A model generated the notes under the pieces. That model did not search any database. It was given only the letters and a program-made list of their open reading frames with translations, and was not told the DNA's origin. A stretch of DNA of 23,600 bases from an uncultured Bacilli bacterium. GTDB lineage: Bacteria > Bacillota_I > Bacilli_A > RF39 > UBA660. The position numbers and the translations under genes were made by a program. This document shows, piece after piece, positions 1 to 7,263 of this stretch; positions within the stretch are counted from its first letter, which is position 1, and each line of letters begins with the position of its first letter. The stretch covers positions 1 to 23,600 of the forward strand of contig CANRCL010000005.1 in NCBI GenBank assembly GCA_947629115.1, given 5' to 3'.

Positions 1-96
1 GTTATATATGGGTTTATTATTAATTTCGGATATCCAAATCAAAACTTTATATCATTTCGGATTTCGTTATCAAAATGTACATAATAAATAAAGTTA

Positions 97-125
97 TTGA
101 ATAAAAATAAAATATATGTTAAACT
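97..125 (+). promoter_or_regulatory. Probable sigma-A promoter of the T-box/metG operon
   Basis: A TTGAAT -35 element (97-102) is followed after 17 bases by TAAACT (120-125), with a TG one base upstream of the -10 (extended -10). Transcription would begin near 132, just before the first base-paired part of the T-box leader at 144. Both hexamers match consensus at only 4 of 6 positions; position and spacing support the call. Confidence 0.4.
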
Positions 126-139
126 TAAAAAAGTTAGCG

Positions 140-381
140 AAGATATTGTTTAAAAGATAATTATTAATACTACTAAAGAGAGTTAATGGTTGGTGTAAAT
201 TAATGGGTATAATAATTAAGTATGGAACAGTGGAGTTAAATCGCAGAGGTGCGTTAAAACATTAAGTGTATGAATTTATTCATAAATAAAGGTGGTACCG
301 CGGGTTTAAATTGGTATATATTAATAATTAGTATTAGTTATTAATTAACTCGTCCTTTTGTTTATGAATTTTTTTATTTTT
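140..381 (+). promoter_or_regulatory. T-box riboswitch leader, predicted Met-tRNA specificity
   Basis: The T-box core AAAGGTGGTACCGCGG lies at 288-303. Upstream, Stem I can be drawn: a basal helix 144-150/226-232, a distal helix 158-170/207-219, the AGAGAG bulge motif near 177-182 and the GGTTGGTG apical motif at 188-195. The loop next to the basal helix contains ATG (222-224) followed by a purine, fitting a methionine specifier and matching the downstream metG. TAT (221-223) is a less likely alternative. A small hairpin at 242-253 and a perfect 6-bp hairpin at 269-284 correspond to the Stem II/III region. The antiterminator is AAAGG (288-292) with CCTTT (354-358), with the TGGT bulge free for the tRNA acceptor end. 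A T-run follows at 369-375. In the T-box family, uncharged tRNA favours expression, so low methionyl-tRNA charging should turn this operon on. Confidence 0.9.
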
Positions 382-394
382 AGAAAGGATTATT

Positions 395-1012
395 ATGAAA
401 GCAATTATATTTGATTTAGATGATACTTTGATACCTTGGAAAAATGACTATATAGATAAAATAATTAAGGGTATGGAAAAATATAACATAAGTAAAGAAA
501 ATACTTATAAAATATATGAATTAGTTGATGTTTATGAAAATAGTCATTCAAAATTAGATAAATTAGAATTATTAGATTTTATAAATTCTCATTTAAATAT
601 TAAGTTAGATGTTAATTTAATAGATAATTATATAGATTTAATAAGTAATTGCTTTTATAAAGTAAAAGGTATAGATGAAACATTAAAATATTTAAGTCAA
701 AAATATGATTTATATGTTATAACTAATTGGTTTACTTCTTCCCAAACTAAAAGATTAGAAAATATGGGTATATTAAAATATTTTAAACAAGTTATCGGTG
801 CCGATATAAATTATTATAAGCCAGATAAAAGAACATTTGATATTATATTAAAAAAATATGCCCCAGAAGAATGTATTTCTATTGGTGATTCATTAAAAAA
901 TGATATATTATTACCTCTTTCTTTAGGAATGCAAGTTATTTGGAAAACAAATGAAAATAATTCAAAATATCAATGTATTAAAGATATTTCAGAATTAATG
1001 AATATATTATAA
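395..1012 (+). CDS. HAD-superfamily hydrolase (phosphatase-like)
   Basis: A 205-residue haloacid-dehalogenase-fold hydrolase, probably a cytoplasmic small-molecule phosphatase. All four HAD motifs are visible: the nucleophile and acid/base pair in FDLDDT (D7, D9), motif II Thr at 110 in ITNW, motif III Lys at 142 in YKPD, and motif IV IGDSLKND with D165 and D170. An alpha-helical cap lies between motifs I and II (about 17-90), as in the YjjG/phosphoglycolate-phosphatase-like group. The substrate cannot be read from sequence; the dUTPase next door makes a nucleotide phosphatase plausible but unproven. The start has an AGAAAGGA ribosome site at 382-389. It is the first gene behind the T-box and lies 10 bases before the dUTPase gene. 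Confidence 0.85.
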   Translation: MKAIIFDLDDTLIPWKNDYIDKIIKGMEKYNISKENTYKIYELVDVYENSHSKLDKLELLDFINSHLNIKLDVNLIDNYIDLISNCFYKVKGIDETLKYLSQKYDLYVITNWFTSSQTKRLENMGILKYFKQVIGADINYYKPDKRTFDIILKKYAPEECISIGDSLKNDILLPLSLGMQVIWKTNENNSKYQCIKDISELMNIL

Positions 1013-1022
1013 AGGAGTAGTT

Positions 1023-1520
1023 ATGGAGAGATTTTTTGAAAAAATAAGTTTTGAACAATTTAAAAAAGATATAAAAGATGATAAAAAATTATATGAAGAA
1101 TATAAATTACCAGAAAGAAAGACAAAATATAGTGCTGGTTATGATTATTTTGCAATTTGTGATTTTGAACTAGCCCCAGGAGAAATCAAAAAAATTCCTA
1201 CGGGTTATAAAGTAAAAATGCAACCTGATGAAGTACTTTTAAATTTTGTAAGAAGTAGTATGGGATTTAAATATAATATTAGAATGACTAATCAAGTTGG
1301 AATTATTGATTATGATTATTATAATAATACTACTAATGAGGGTCATATATTTATTTCAATTCAAAATGAGGGAGATAAAGTTTTTAAATGTGAAAAAGGT
1401 AAAGGATATGCCCAAGGAATATTTATAAAATACTTAACTTGTGGTGAAGAAGTTAATGAAATAAGAAATGGTGGCATAGGAAGTACAAATAAAGAAAAGG
1501 AGAATAAAAATAATGAATAA
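1023..1520 (+). CDS. dUTPase-family nucleotide hydrolase
   Basis: A 165-residue trimeric-type dUTPase, expected to convert dUTP to dUMP and pyrophosphate and so keep uracil out of DNA. The five family motifs can be followed in order: SAGYDYFA (37-44), RSSMGFK (77-83), NQVGIIDYDYY (90-100), GYAQGIF (128-134) and the Gly-rich RNGGIGST (148-155) that closes over the active site. About 25 extra N-terminal residues precede motif 1. Motifs 3 and 4 depart somewhat from the textbook forms, so a related dCTP-deaminase/dUTPase activity cannot be excluded. The start follows AAAGGAG. The 3' end overlaps metG by 8 bases, indicating coupled translation inside the T-box operon. Confidence 0.85.
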   Translation: MERFFEKISFEQFKKDIKDDKKLYEEYKLPERKTKYSAGYDYFAICDFELAPGEIKKIPTGYKVKMQPDEVLLNFVRSSMGFKYNIRMTNQVGIIDYDYYNNTTNEGHIFISIQNEGDKVFKCEKGKGYAQGIFIKYLTCGEEVNEIRNGGIGSTNKEKENKNNE

Positions 1521-3051
1521 TAAAAAATTTTATATAAGTACCGCAATTGCCTATACTAGTGCGAAACCACATATAGGAAATACATATGAAATAGTTTTAG
1601 CGGACGCAATTGCCAGATATAAACGTTTAGAGGGTTATGATGTATATTTTCAAACTGGTACTGATGAACATGGTGAAAAAATTGAAGAAAAGGCTAAAGA
1701 AGCCGGTTTAAGTCCTCAAGAATATGTTGATAATATCGCTAGTGAAATTAAAAAAATATGGGATTTAATGAATACTAGTTATAATAAATTTGTTAGAACA
1801 ACTGATAAAAAACACGAAAAGATAGTTCAAGATATTTTTAAAAAATTATATGAACAAGGAGATATTTATAAAAGTGAATATAAAGGTCTTTATTGTACTC
1901 CTTGTGAGTCTTTTTGGACTAATACTCAAGCCATTGATGGAAAATGTCCCGATTGTGGTAGACCTTTAAAAGAAGCCACTGAAGAAGCCTATTTCTTTAA
2001 AATGAGTAAGTATTCTAAATGGTTAGAAGAATATATTGAAAGTCATCCCCATTTTATTGAACCAGAGTCTAGAAAAAATGAAATGTTAAATAATTTTATT
2101 AGACCAGGATTAGAAGATTTATGTGTTTCAAGAACATCTTTTACTTGGGGAGTACCTGTCACTTTTGATGAAAAACACGTTATTTATGTTTGGATTGATG
2201 CTTTATCAAATTATATTACTTTTTTAGGCTATGATGTTAATGGCAATCATAGTTTAGAATATAAAAAATATTGGCCAGCAGATATTCATTTAATTGGCAA
2301 AGATATTTTACGTTTTCATACAATTTATTGGCCTATTATTTTACATGCTTTAGGAGAAGAATTACCACATCAAGTTTTTGGACATCCTTGGATGTTATTT
2401 GGTACAGATAAAATGAGTAAATCAAAAGGTAATATAGTTTATGCAGATGATTTAGTTAATGAATTTGGTGTCGACGCAATTAGATATTATATGCTTCATG
2501 AAATGCCTTTTGCTTCTGATGGAACTTTTACAAGAGATTTATTAATCGATAGTATTAATAGTAATTTAGCCAATAATTTAGGTAATTTAGTTAATCGGAC
2601 AATTGGAATGGCTGAAAAATATTTTGATGGTAAAATAACTAATTGTGAAGTTAATAATGAAATAGATGAAGATTTAAAAAATTCAGTACTTTCTTTAAAA
2701 GATAAAGTTCACGAAAATATGGAAAAATTACATATTGCTGATGCGTTAGATAATGTTTTTGATATTTATAGAAGAGCCAATAAATATATTGATGAAACAA
2801 CTCCTTGGGTTTTAGCCAAAGAAGAATCAGATAAAGAAAGATTACAAACTGTTTTATATAATTTAATGGAAACTATTAGATTTGGTACAGTACTATTACA
2901 AGCCTTTTTACCTGATACAGCCGAAAAAATCTTTCAACAAATAAATACTAAAGCCACAACTTTTAAGACATTAGATAAATTTGGCTATTATGAAACTCCT
3001 AATAAAACGGGAGAAAAGGAAGTTTTATTTAATCGAATTGAGGTTAAGTAA
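1513..3051 (+). CDS. metG: Methionyl-tRNA synthetase
   Basis: A class I aminoacyl-tRNA synthetase that charges tRNA-Met, supplying both initiation and elongation. The HIGH signature appears as HIGN at residues 20-23 and KMSKS at 300-304. A zinc knuckle is formed by CxxC pairs at Cys128/131 and Cys145/148. The anticodon-binding helical domain occupies roughly 340-500. At 512 residues it lacks the C-terminal EMAP-II-like tRNA-binding domain found in the longer B. subtilis enzyme, so it is a short form. Its ribosome site (GGAG near 1499-1502) and start lie inside the dUTPase gene. It is the gene that explains the methionine T-box at the head of the operon. The stop shares one base with the tatD start. 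Confidence 0.97.
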   Translation: MNNKKFYISTAIAYTSAKPHIGNTYEIVLADAIARYKRLEGYDVYFQTGTDEHGEKIEEKAKEAGLSPQEYVDNIASEIKKIWDLMNTSYNKFVRTTDKKHEKIVQDIFKKLYEQGDIYKSEYKGLYCTPCESFWTNTQAIDGKCPDCGRPLKEATEEAYFFKMSKYSKWLEEYIESHPHFIEPESRKNEMLNNFIRPGLEDLCVSRTSFTWGVPVTFDEKHVIYVWIDALSNYITFLGYDVNGNHSLEYKKYWPADIHLIGKDILRFHTIYWPIILHALGEELPHQVFGHPWMLFGTDKMSKSKGNIVYADDLVNEFGVDAIRYYMLHEMPFASDGTFTRDLLIDSINSNLANNLGNLVNRTIGMAEKYFDGKITNCEVNNEIDEDLKNSVLSLKDKVHENMEKLHIADALDNVFDIYRRANKYIDETTPWVLAKEESDKERLQTVLYNLMETIRFGTVLLQAFLPDTAEKIFQQINTKATTFKTLDKFGYYETPNKTGEKEVLFNRIEVK

Positions 3052-3800
3052 TGTTTACTGATAGTCATTGTCATTTATATAAAGAATATTATGAAGATAT
3101 AAACAAAATAATCGAAGAAGCCCAAGAAAATGGAGTAGATAGATTTATTAATAATGGCTGTGATAAACAATCAAATGAAGAAGTGTTATTTCTTGTTAAA
3201 GATTATAAAAATATGTATGGTGCTTTAGGTATTCATCCCGAAAATGTTTTAGAATATACCAATGAAGACATTACATATATTGAACAAAATATAACTAATC
3301 CTAAAATAATCGCTATTGGTGAGATAGGGTTAGATTATCACTATACAAAAGAAAATAAACAAAAACAAATTGAATTATTTGAAATCCAATTAAAACTTGC
3401 TCAAAAATATGATATTCCGGTTATTATTCATAGTCGGGAAGCAACTTTAGATACAATTAATACTTTAAAAAAATATCATGTAAAAGGAATAATACATTCA
3501 TTTTCAGGAAGTCTAGAAACTGCAAGAGAATATCTAAAAATGGGATTTCTTTTAGGAATTAACGGAGTAATTACTTTTAAAAATGCTAATTTAAAAGATG
3601 TATTTAAAGAAATTCCTTTAGATTATTTAGTATTAGAAACTGATTCACCATATTTAACACCAGAACCTTTTAGAGGTAAACAAAATAATCCTAGCCATAT
3701 TATAGAAATTGCCAAATTTGTCGCAGAATTAAAGAATGTTTCTTTAGAAGAACTTGCTAAAATTACCAACAATAATCTTAATAAATTATTTAAAATTTAA
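3051..3800 (+). CDS. tatD: TatD-family metal-dependent deoxyribonuclease
   Basis: A 249-residue TIM-barrel hydrolase of the TatD family, known as a 3'-5' exonuclease with roles in DNA repair and D-aminoacyl-tRNA or DNA-end processing in different bacteria. Metal ligands are in place: DSHCH (D4, H6, H8), GEIGLDYHY (E91), IIHSRE (H127), IHSFSG (H149) and LETDSPYL (D198). Its start overlaps the metG stop by one base (TAATG). The metG-tatD pair is conserved in Bacilli, where the ribonuclease M5 gene (rnmV) usually follows; here it is followed instead by an unrelated gene with its own promoter. No clear hairpin terminator is seen directly after the stop. Confidence 0.95.
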   Translation: MFTDSHCHLYKEYYEDINKIIEEAQENGVDRFINNGCDKQSNEEVLFLVKDYKNMYGALGIHPENVLEYTNEDITYIEQNITNPKIIAIGEIGLDYHYTKENKQKQIELFEIQLKLAQKYDIPVIIHSREATLDTINTLKKYHVKGIIHSFSGSLETAREYLKMGFLLGINGVITFKNANLKDVFKEIPLDYLVLETDSPYLTPEPFRGKQNNPSHIIEIAKFVAELKNVSLEELAKITNNNLNKLFKI

Positions 3801-3841
3801 AGTGTTGAAAACTTAATAATTATTAACATTTTTTCTTCAAA

Positions 3842-3870
3842 TTTGCATTTTTTGAAAAATGTGATAAAAT
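3842..3870 (+). promoter_or_regulatory. Sigma-A promoter, extended -10
   Basis: TTTGCA (3842-3847), a 17-base spacer and TAAAAT (3865-3870), with TG at 3862-3863 giving an extended -10. It precedes the unknown gene at 3899, which has an AAGGGGGAAG ribosome site. Confidence 0.6.
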
Positions 3871-3898
3871 AGTAAATCGCATTAAGGGGGAAGAAAAA

Positions 3899-4660
3899 AT
3901 GAAAAACACTATAAGTTCTAATGAATATTTAAAACTTCTTGAAAGATATATTAACCGAATTGAAGCCGAAAGAGAAGTAATAAGAGTTCAATATTTAAAA
4001 AATGGTAATTTAAATGCTGAAGATGGTGAAAAGTATACTACATTAACTAATTTATTAAACAGAGCCGAAGAAAAACTAATTGTTTTTGAATACTTAAAAA
4101 ATTTAATTGATTTTAAAAGTGATACTGAAAAGGTAAAAAAACACGCTGAATATTTTGGAAATATCTCATCATTACCTTATTTATTTGCTTATGAAGTAAA
4201 ATATCGTGATATTATTAAAGACTTTGAGTATCTTATTGCATGTCAATTAAAAAATAATAATATAGTTAATTTTACTTTTAAAGATACTACTGATATCAAA
4301 GATAAAATTATTAAATCAAATAAAGATAGCAATGGTTTACTTACACTTTTTATCTATTATTATGAACAAATGAGTGAAACATATTTTAAATTACTAGAAG
4401 ACATAGATGTTATAAATAACACTTCTAATAGGGCATTATCTAATTCAAAAATGATTGAAGATATTTTAACAAGAAGTGGTAAAAATATTGATCGTTTAAT
4501 TAAATATTTTCTTAAATACTTATATCTTGAATTAAAAGAATATCAAACATACTTTGCAGAAAATAAAGGTTTAAGTAATCAAACAGAAAAAATATTAACA
4601 TTATATAAAGAATTAAATAATAGTATTTTATCGGAAGATAATACTAATGGTAGAAAATAA
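3899..4660 (+). CDS. Unknown helical cytoplasmic protein, 253 aa
   Basis: I do not recognise this protein. It is rich in Lys, Glu, Asn and Leu, has no signal peptide or clear membrane segment, and appears almost wholly alpha-helical, with heptad-like stretches near residues 10-35 and 50-70. Two Tyr/Phe-rich helical stretches lie at about 150-165 and 195-215. Only a single Cys is present and no catalytic motif stands out. The start is supported by a strong AAGGGGGAAG site. It has its own promoter and is followed by a factor-independent terminator, so it is a single-gene unit. It sits where Bacilli usually carry rnmV, but it shows no Toprim motif and is not a divergent RNase M5. Confidence 0.8.
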   Translation: MKNTISSNEYLKLLERYINRIEAEREVIRVQYLKNGNLNAEDGEKYTTLTNLLNRAEEKLIVFEYLKNLIDFKSDTEKVKKHAEYFGNISSLPYLFAYEVKYRDIIKDFEYLIACQLKNNNIVNFTFKDTTDIKDKIIKSNKDSNGLLTLFIYYYEQMSETYFKLLEDIDVINNTSNRALSNSKMIEDILTRSGKNIDRLIKYFLKYLYLELKEYQTYFAENKGLSNQTEKILTLYKELNNSILSEDNTNGRK

Positions 4661-4670
4661 ATAAACTAAA

Positions 4671-4703
4671 AAGATAACTTGATAACACTTGTTATCTTTT
4701 TTT
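4671..4703 (+). terminator. Rho-independent terminator
   Basis: An 8-bp stem, AAGATAAC (4671-4678) with GTTATCTT (4691-4698), then a run of T to 4703. It ends the single-gene unit at 3899-4660. The last T residues form part of the next promoter's -35 element. Confidence 0.85.
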
Positions 4704-4730
4704 GACAAAATAATTTATCTTATGTATAAT
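4702..4730 (+). promoter_or_regulatory. Perfect-consensus sigma-A promoter
   Basis: TTGACA (4702-4707), exactly 17 bases, TATAAT (4725-4730): an exact match to the vegetative consensus. It should drive the 3D-domain gene, rsmA and the PH-like/ADP-ribosyltransferase pair, because no terminator is seen before 7175. Confidence 0.9.
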
Positions 4731-4756
4731 TGTTATGTATATAAGAAGGTGAAATA

Positions 4757-5293
4757 ATGAAAAGAATTTTCAGTCGAATAATTCGCAGTTGTATTATTAT
4801 TCTTTTTGTTATGTTATCAACAAGTTATGTTCATATAATTGAAAATAAAACTTATAGTGATAATGTTAATAGAGCGATTAATTTATCAACAATGGCTTTG
4901 AAAGTTGATGAATTTATTGCTGATGATATTTATAGTGTTAAAGATACTTATACTGGAGATTTAACTGGTTATGTATATAATTGTCCTTTATGTAATGGAA
5001 CTTTAGGTTGTATGCGTAGTTATGATATTCGTGATGGTAAAACAACTTACCTTGATATGACTTATGGTAATGTTAGAATAGTGGCTTCATCATCTAATTT
5101 ACCTTGTGGAACAATTGTCAGATTTAATAGTAGTCGGGTTTCTAGTTCACCAGTGTATGCTATTGTTTTAGACCGTGGTGTAAGAGGCAATGCTTTAGAC
5201 TTATTAAGTAGTGATATAGATTATGCCTTAACTTTAGGTAGAAGTGTTATTACCTATGATGTTTTAAGACAAGGCTGGGGAGAAAAAAAATAA
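4757..5293 (+). CDS. 3D-domain cell-wall protein (YabE-type position)
   Basis: A 178-residue exported or membrane-anchored protein. A hydrophobic segment (about 10-26) follows a basic N-terminus. The C-terminal half (about 65-175) is a 3D domain, the double-psi beta-barrel named for three conserved Asp. The core reads CGTIVRF, then VLDRG (D139), then GNALDLL (D148). Families with this domain act on peptidoglycan as lytic or resuscitation-type enzymes. The location between tatD and rsmA is that of B. subtilis yabE, but the G5 and DUF348 repeats of YabE are missing, so this is a minimal form. A local Cys cluster (C76, C79, C85, with C117) is unusual for a wall protein and could form disulfides. 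rsmA begins 4 bases after its stop. Confidence 0.8.
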   Translation: MKRIFSRIIRSCIIILFVMLSTSYVHIIENKTYSDNVNRAINLSTMALKVDEFIADDIYSVKDTYTGDLTGYVYNCPLCNGTLGCMRSYDIRDGKTTYLDMTYGNVRIVASSSNLPCGTIVRFNSSRVSSSPVYAIVLDRGVRGNALDLLSSDIDYALTLGRSVITYDVLRQGWGEKK

Positions 5294-5297
5294 TTTT

Positions 5298-6077
5298 ATG
5301 AAACCCAAGAAAAATTTAGGCCAAAACTTTTTAATTGATAAAGAAATAATTAAGAAAATTAATGATAATATTAATGCTACTTCGAATGACTTAATAATTG
5401 AAATAGGACCAGGAATGGGAGCCTTAACCCAAGAATTAAAAAAGAAAAATGCTTTTCTTATTTGCTATGAATTAGATACTGATTTAAAACCTTACTTAAA
5501 TTCATTAGAAGATAATAAAACTAAAATTATTTATTCTGATATTTTAAAAAGTGATATTAATAATGATATTAAAAATATTCCATATAATGATTTATATATT
5601 GTTGGTAATTTACCATATTATATAACAACACCTATTATTAAATATTTAATAAGTTTACAATTACCCGTTAAAGAAATGTATTTTATGGTACAAGATGAAG
5701 TGGCTAATCGTTTTACTGCACAGCCTAAAAATAAAGATTATAGCAGTATTACTTTATATCTCCAATATTATTTTGAAACCTCTAAATTATTTACAGTATC
5801 TAAAAAATGTTTTAATCCAATACCAAAAGTAGAAAGTGCCGTTATTAAATTTGTTAAAAGATTAGATAAACCAGAAGTTGATGAAAAAATATATTTTAAA
5901 TTAATTGAAGACAGTTTTAAAATGAAAAGAAAAACTTTAAAAAATAATTTAAGTCAATATGATTTTGCTAAAATAAAAAAAATATTGGATAAATATGATT
6001 TATCTGATACAATAAGAGCAGAAGAGATAGATGAGAAAACGTTTGTTGCGATAGCAAACAATTTAAAGGAGTGTTAA
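5298..6077 (+). CDS. rsmA: 16S rRNA adenine dimethyltransferase
   Basis: Also called KsgA. It dimethylates two adjacent adenines in the 3'-terminal loop of 16S rRNA late in small-subunit assembly, using S-adenosylmethionine. Visible features are the N-terminal KKNLGQNFL signature, the SAM-binding EIGPGMGALT (35-44), acidic ELD at 58-60, the catalytic NLPY (104-107) and a C-terminal helical domain. At 259 residues it is slightly short of the B. subtilis protein (about 290). The ribosome site is poor: a GGGGAG lies about 14 bases upstream, inside the previous gene, so translation probably depends on coupling. The gene position matches B. subtilis. Confidence 0.96.
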   Translation: MKPKKNLGQNFLIDKEIIKKINDNINATSNDLIIEIGPGMGALTQELKKKNAFLICYELDTDLKPYLNSLEDNKTKIIYSDILKSDINNDIKNIPYNDLYIVGNLPYYITTPIIKYLISLQLPVKEMYFMVQDEVANRFTAQPKNKDYSSITLYLQYYFETSKLFTVSKKCFNPIPKVESAVIKFVKRLDKPEVDEKIYFKLIEDSFKMKRKTLKNNLSQYDFAKIKKILDKYDLSDTIRAEEIDEKTFVAIANNLKEC

Positions 6078-6079
6078 AA

Positions 6080-6391
6080 ATGTATCATTATGAATTTCAA
6101 GAAAATGATGAAAAAATGCAATATGAAAATCCTAATAGTATGGTAGAAATTAGTGATAAATCTTATGATTTAAGTGTAGTAGTCACTAATAAAAATTTAT
6201 TATTCTTTAATAACGCTAATAAATTTAATGCCTTAATAAGTAGAGGAGTTCAAATTGGGGCTGAGTATTATTTGGAATTAACAATACCTCTTAAAAATTT
6301 AAAATATTCTATTGAAGATGGTAATACTTATATAAATTATCAAAATACCGATATAATTATTTATAATTTTGAATTAAATAAGGTTATTTAA
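6080..6391 (+). CDS. Small PH-like domain protein of unknown function
   Basis: A 103-residue soluble protein. ATG 6080 is preferred over GTG 6071 because AGGAG (6067-6071) is spaced correctly for the ATG and overlaps the GTG. The pattern VVVTNKNLLFF, a loop, EYYLELTIPLKNLKYSI and a final beta-strand resembles bacterial pleckstrin-homology-like domains, which read 'VTNKRLLFF ... IPLSDI'. The fold assignment is inference from this pattern. There is no signal peptide, membrane segment or catalytic motif. It begins just after rsmA and ends 3 bases before the ADP-ribosyltransferase gene, so the two are probably co-translated. The arrangement of a small non-catalytic protein directly ahead of a possible toxin suggests an immunity, antitoxin or chaperone role, which is unproven. 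Confidence 0.7.
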   Translation: MYHYEFQENDEKMQYENPNSMVEISDKSYDLSVVVTNKNLLFFNNANKFNALISRGVQIGAEYYLELTIPLKNLKYSIEDGNTYINYQNTDIIIYNFELNKVI

Positions 6392-6394
6392 GAT

Positions 6395-7174
6395 ATGCCT
6401 AGTCAAGATAAAACATTAAACTATTTATTAAAATTAATTGGTTCAGATACTTTAGATAATATTGAAAATTATATAGAAGAAGTTAAATTAAGAGATTTTA
6501 AACAATTTAATAATGTTGAAGAAGTAATGAACTTTTTTATGCCAATTTTAACACATATATATGAAAATAATACTTTAAATGATATTGAAAGTTTAAGAAC
6601 ATATTCTGGAATATCATATAATAAAATTAATGCTATTTTAAGGAATACATGGGATTACTATAAAAATGGAAAATTAGAGCCAAATGATAGATTAAAAGCC
6701 TATTCGACTGCTAATAATATTTCTAAAATAATTGAAAATGAACCATCTTTGGATTTAGATATTAAAACTTATCGAGGAGTGACTTTAACGGCTTTTAAAA
6801 ATTATGGTATAACTTCTTTGAATGAATTAGTTAATTTAAAAGGAGAGTACTATTATGAACAAGGTTTTACAAGTACATCTTTATTAAGAGATAAAAGTTT
6901 TTTTAATCATAAATTAGAATGGCATAGCGATTGTAATATCGAAATAGAAGTTTTAATTCCTAGTGAATCTCAAGATGGAATACCATTACTTACAAAAGAA
7001 TTAAGTTATTCTGAAAATCAGGCTGAATATTTATTAAATAAGGGAACTCTTTTAAAGATAATAGATGTTAAAATAGATGAAAAAAGTAATACAGCATATT
7101 TACAAACAATTCTTGTTCCTCAAAGAATATGGAATTTTGAAATGCAACCATCTAAAAATAATAAAGTAATATAG
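6395..7174 (+). CDS. Predicted R-S-E class ADP-ribosyltransferase
   Basis: A 259-residue protein with the hallmarks of toxin-type mono-ADP-ribosyltransferases, which move ADP-ribose from NAD+ to a protein target. In order: a helical segment with LRTYSGISYNKINAILR (67-83), typical of the start of the fold; the NAD-binding Arg in TYRG (R127); the STS motif in GFTSTS (158-162); and the catalytic Glu in QAEYLLNKGT, forming Q209-x-E211. A QxE turn rather than ExE is the form seen in C3-type exoenzymes, which modify Asn; ExE enzymes mostly modify Arg. The first 60 residues are an extra helical extension. No signal peptide, binding domain or secretion signal is seen, so it may act inside the cell or be delivered by an unseen system. 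It ends the rsmA operon, directly before a terminator. Phage-encoded ADP-ribosyltransferases are an alternative origin, but no phage genes flank it. Confidence 0.85.
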   Translation: MPSQDKTLNYLLKLIGSDTLDNIENYIEEVKLRDFKQFNNVEEVMNFFMPILTHIYENNTLNDIESLRTYSGISYNKINAILRNTWDYYKNGKLEPNDRLKAYSTANNISKIIENEPSLDLDIKTYRGVTLTAFKNYGITSLNELVNLKGEYYYEQGFTSTSLLRDKSFFNHKLEWHSDCNIEIEVLIPSESQDGIPLLTKELSYSENQAEYLLNKGTLLKIIDVKIDEKSNTAYLQTILVPQRIWNFEMQPSKNNKVI

Positions 7175-7223
7175 ATATACAAATGAATATAGATTATCTC
7201 TAAGATTCGTTTGTATATTTTTT
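7175..7223 (+). terminator. Strong rho-independent terminator
   Basis: A 14-bp stem with one G-U pair, 7175-7188 with 7205-7218, and a T-run through 7223. It starts on the base after the ADP-ribosyltransferase stop, so the unit 4757-7174 ends sharply here. Confidence 0.9.
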
Positions 7224-7239
7224 GTTTTAAATTATAATT

Positions 7240-7248
7240 CATACATTA
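7240..7248 (+). promoter_or_regulatory. Candidate mother-cell sigma (SigE/SigK) -10 element
   Basis: CATACATTA fits both the SigK -10 pattern CATAnnnTA and the SigE pattern CATACAnT. It lies between the previous terminator and yabG, a SigK-dependent gene in B. subtilis. I cannot assign a convincing -35 element, so this is a suggestion only. Confidence 0.35.
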
Positions 7249-7263
7249 ATAGGATGGTTGTTT

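Noticed and set aside
1..84. Open reading frame from the left edge ending TAA at 82-84, a possible 3' tail of an upstream gene
   Set aside because: Two of three frames are open over this short stretch and the peptide shows no recognisable motif, so coding cannot be supported.
1361..1546. Minus-strand ORF over the dUTPase/metG junction
   Set aside because: Overlaps two well-supported genes and shows no motif.
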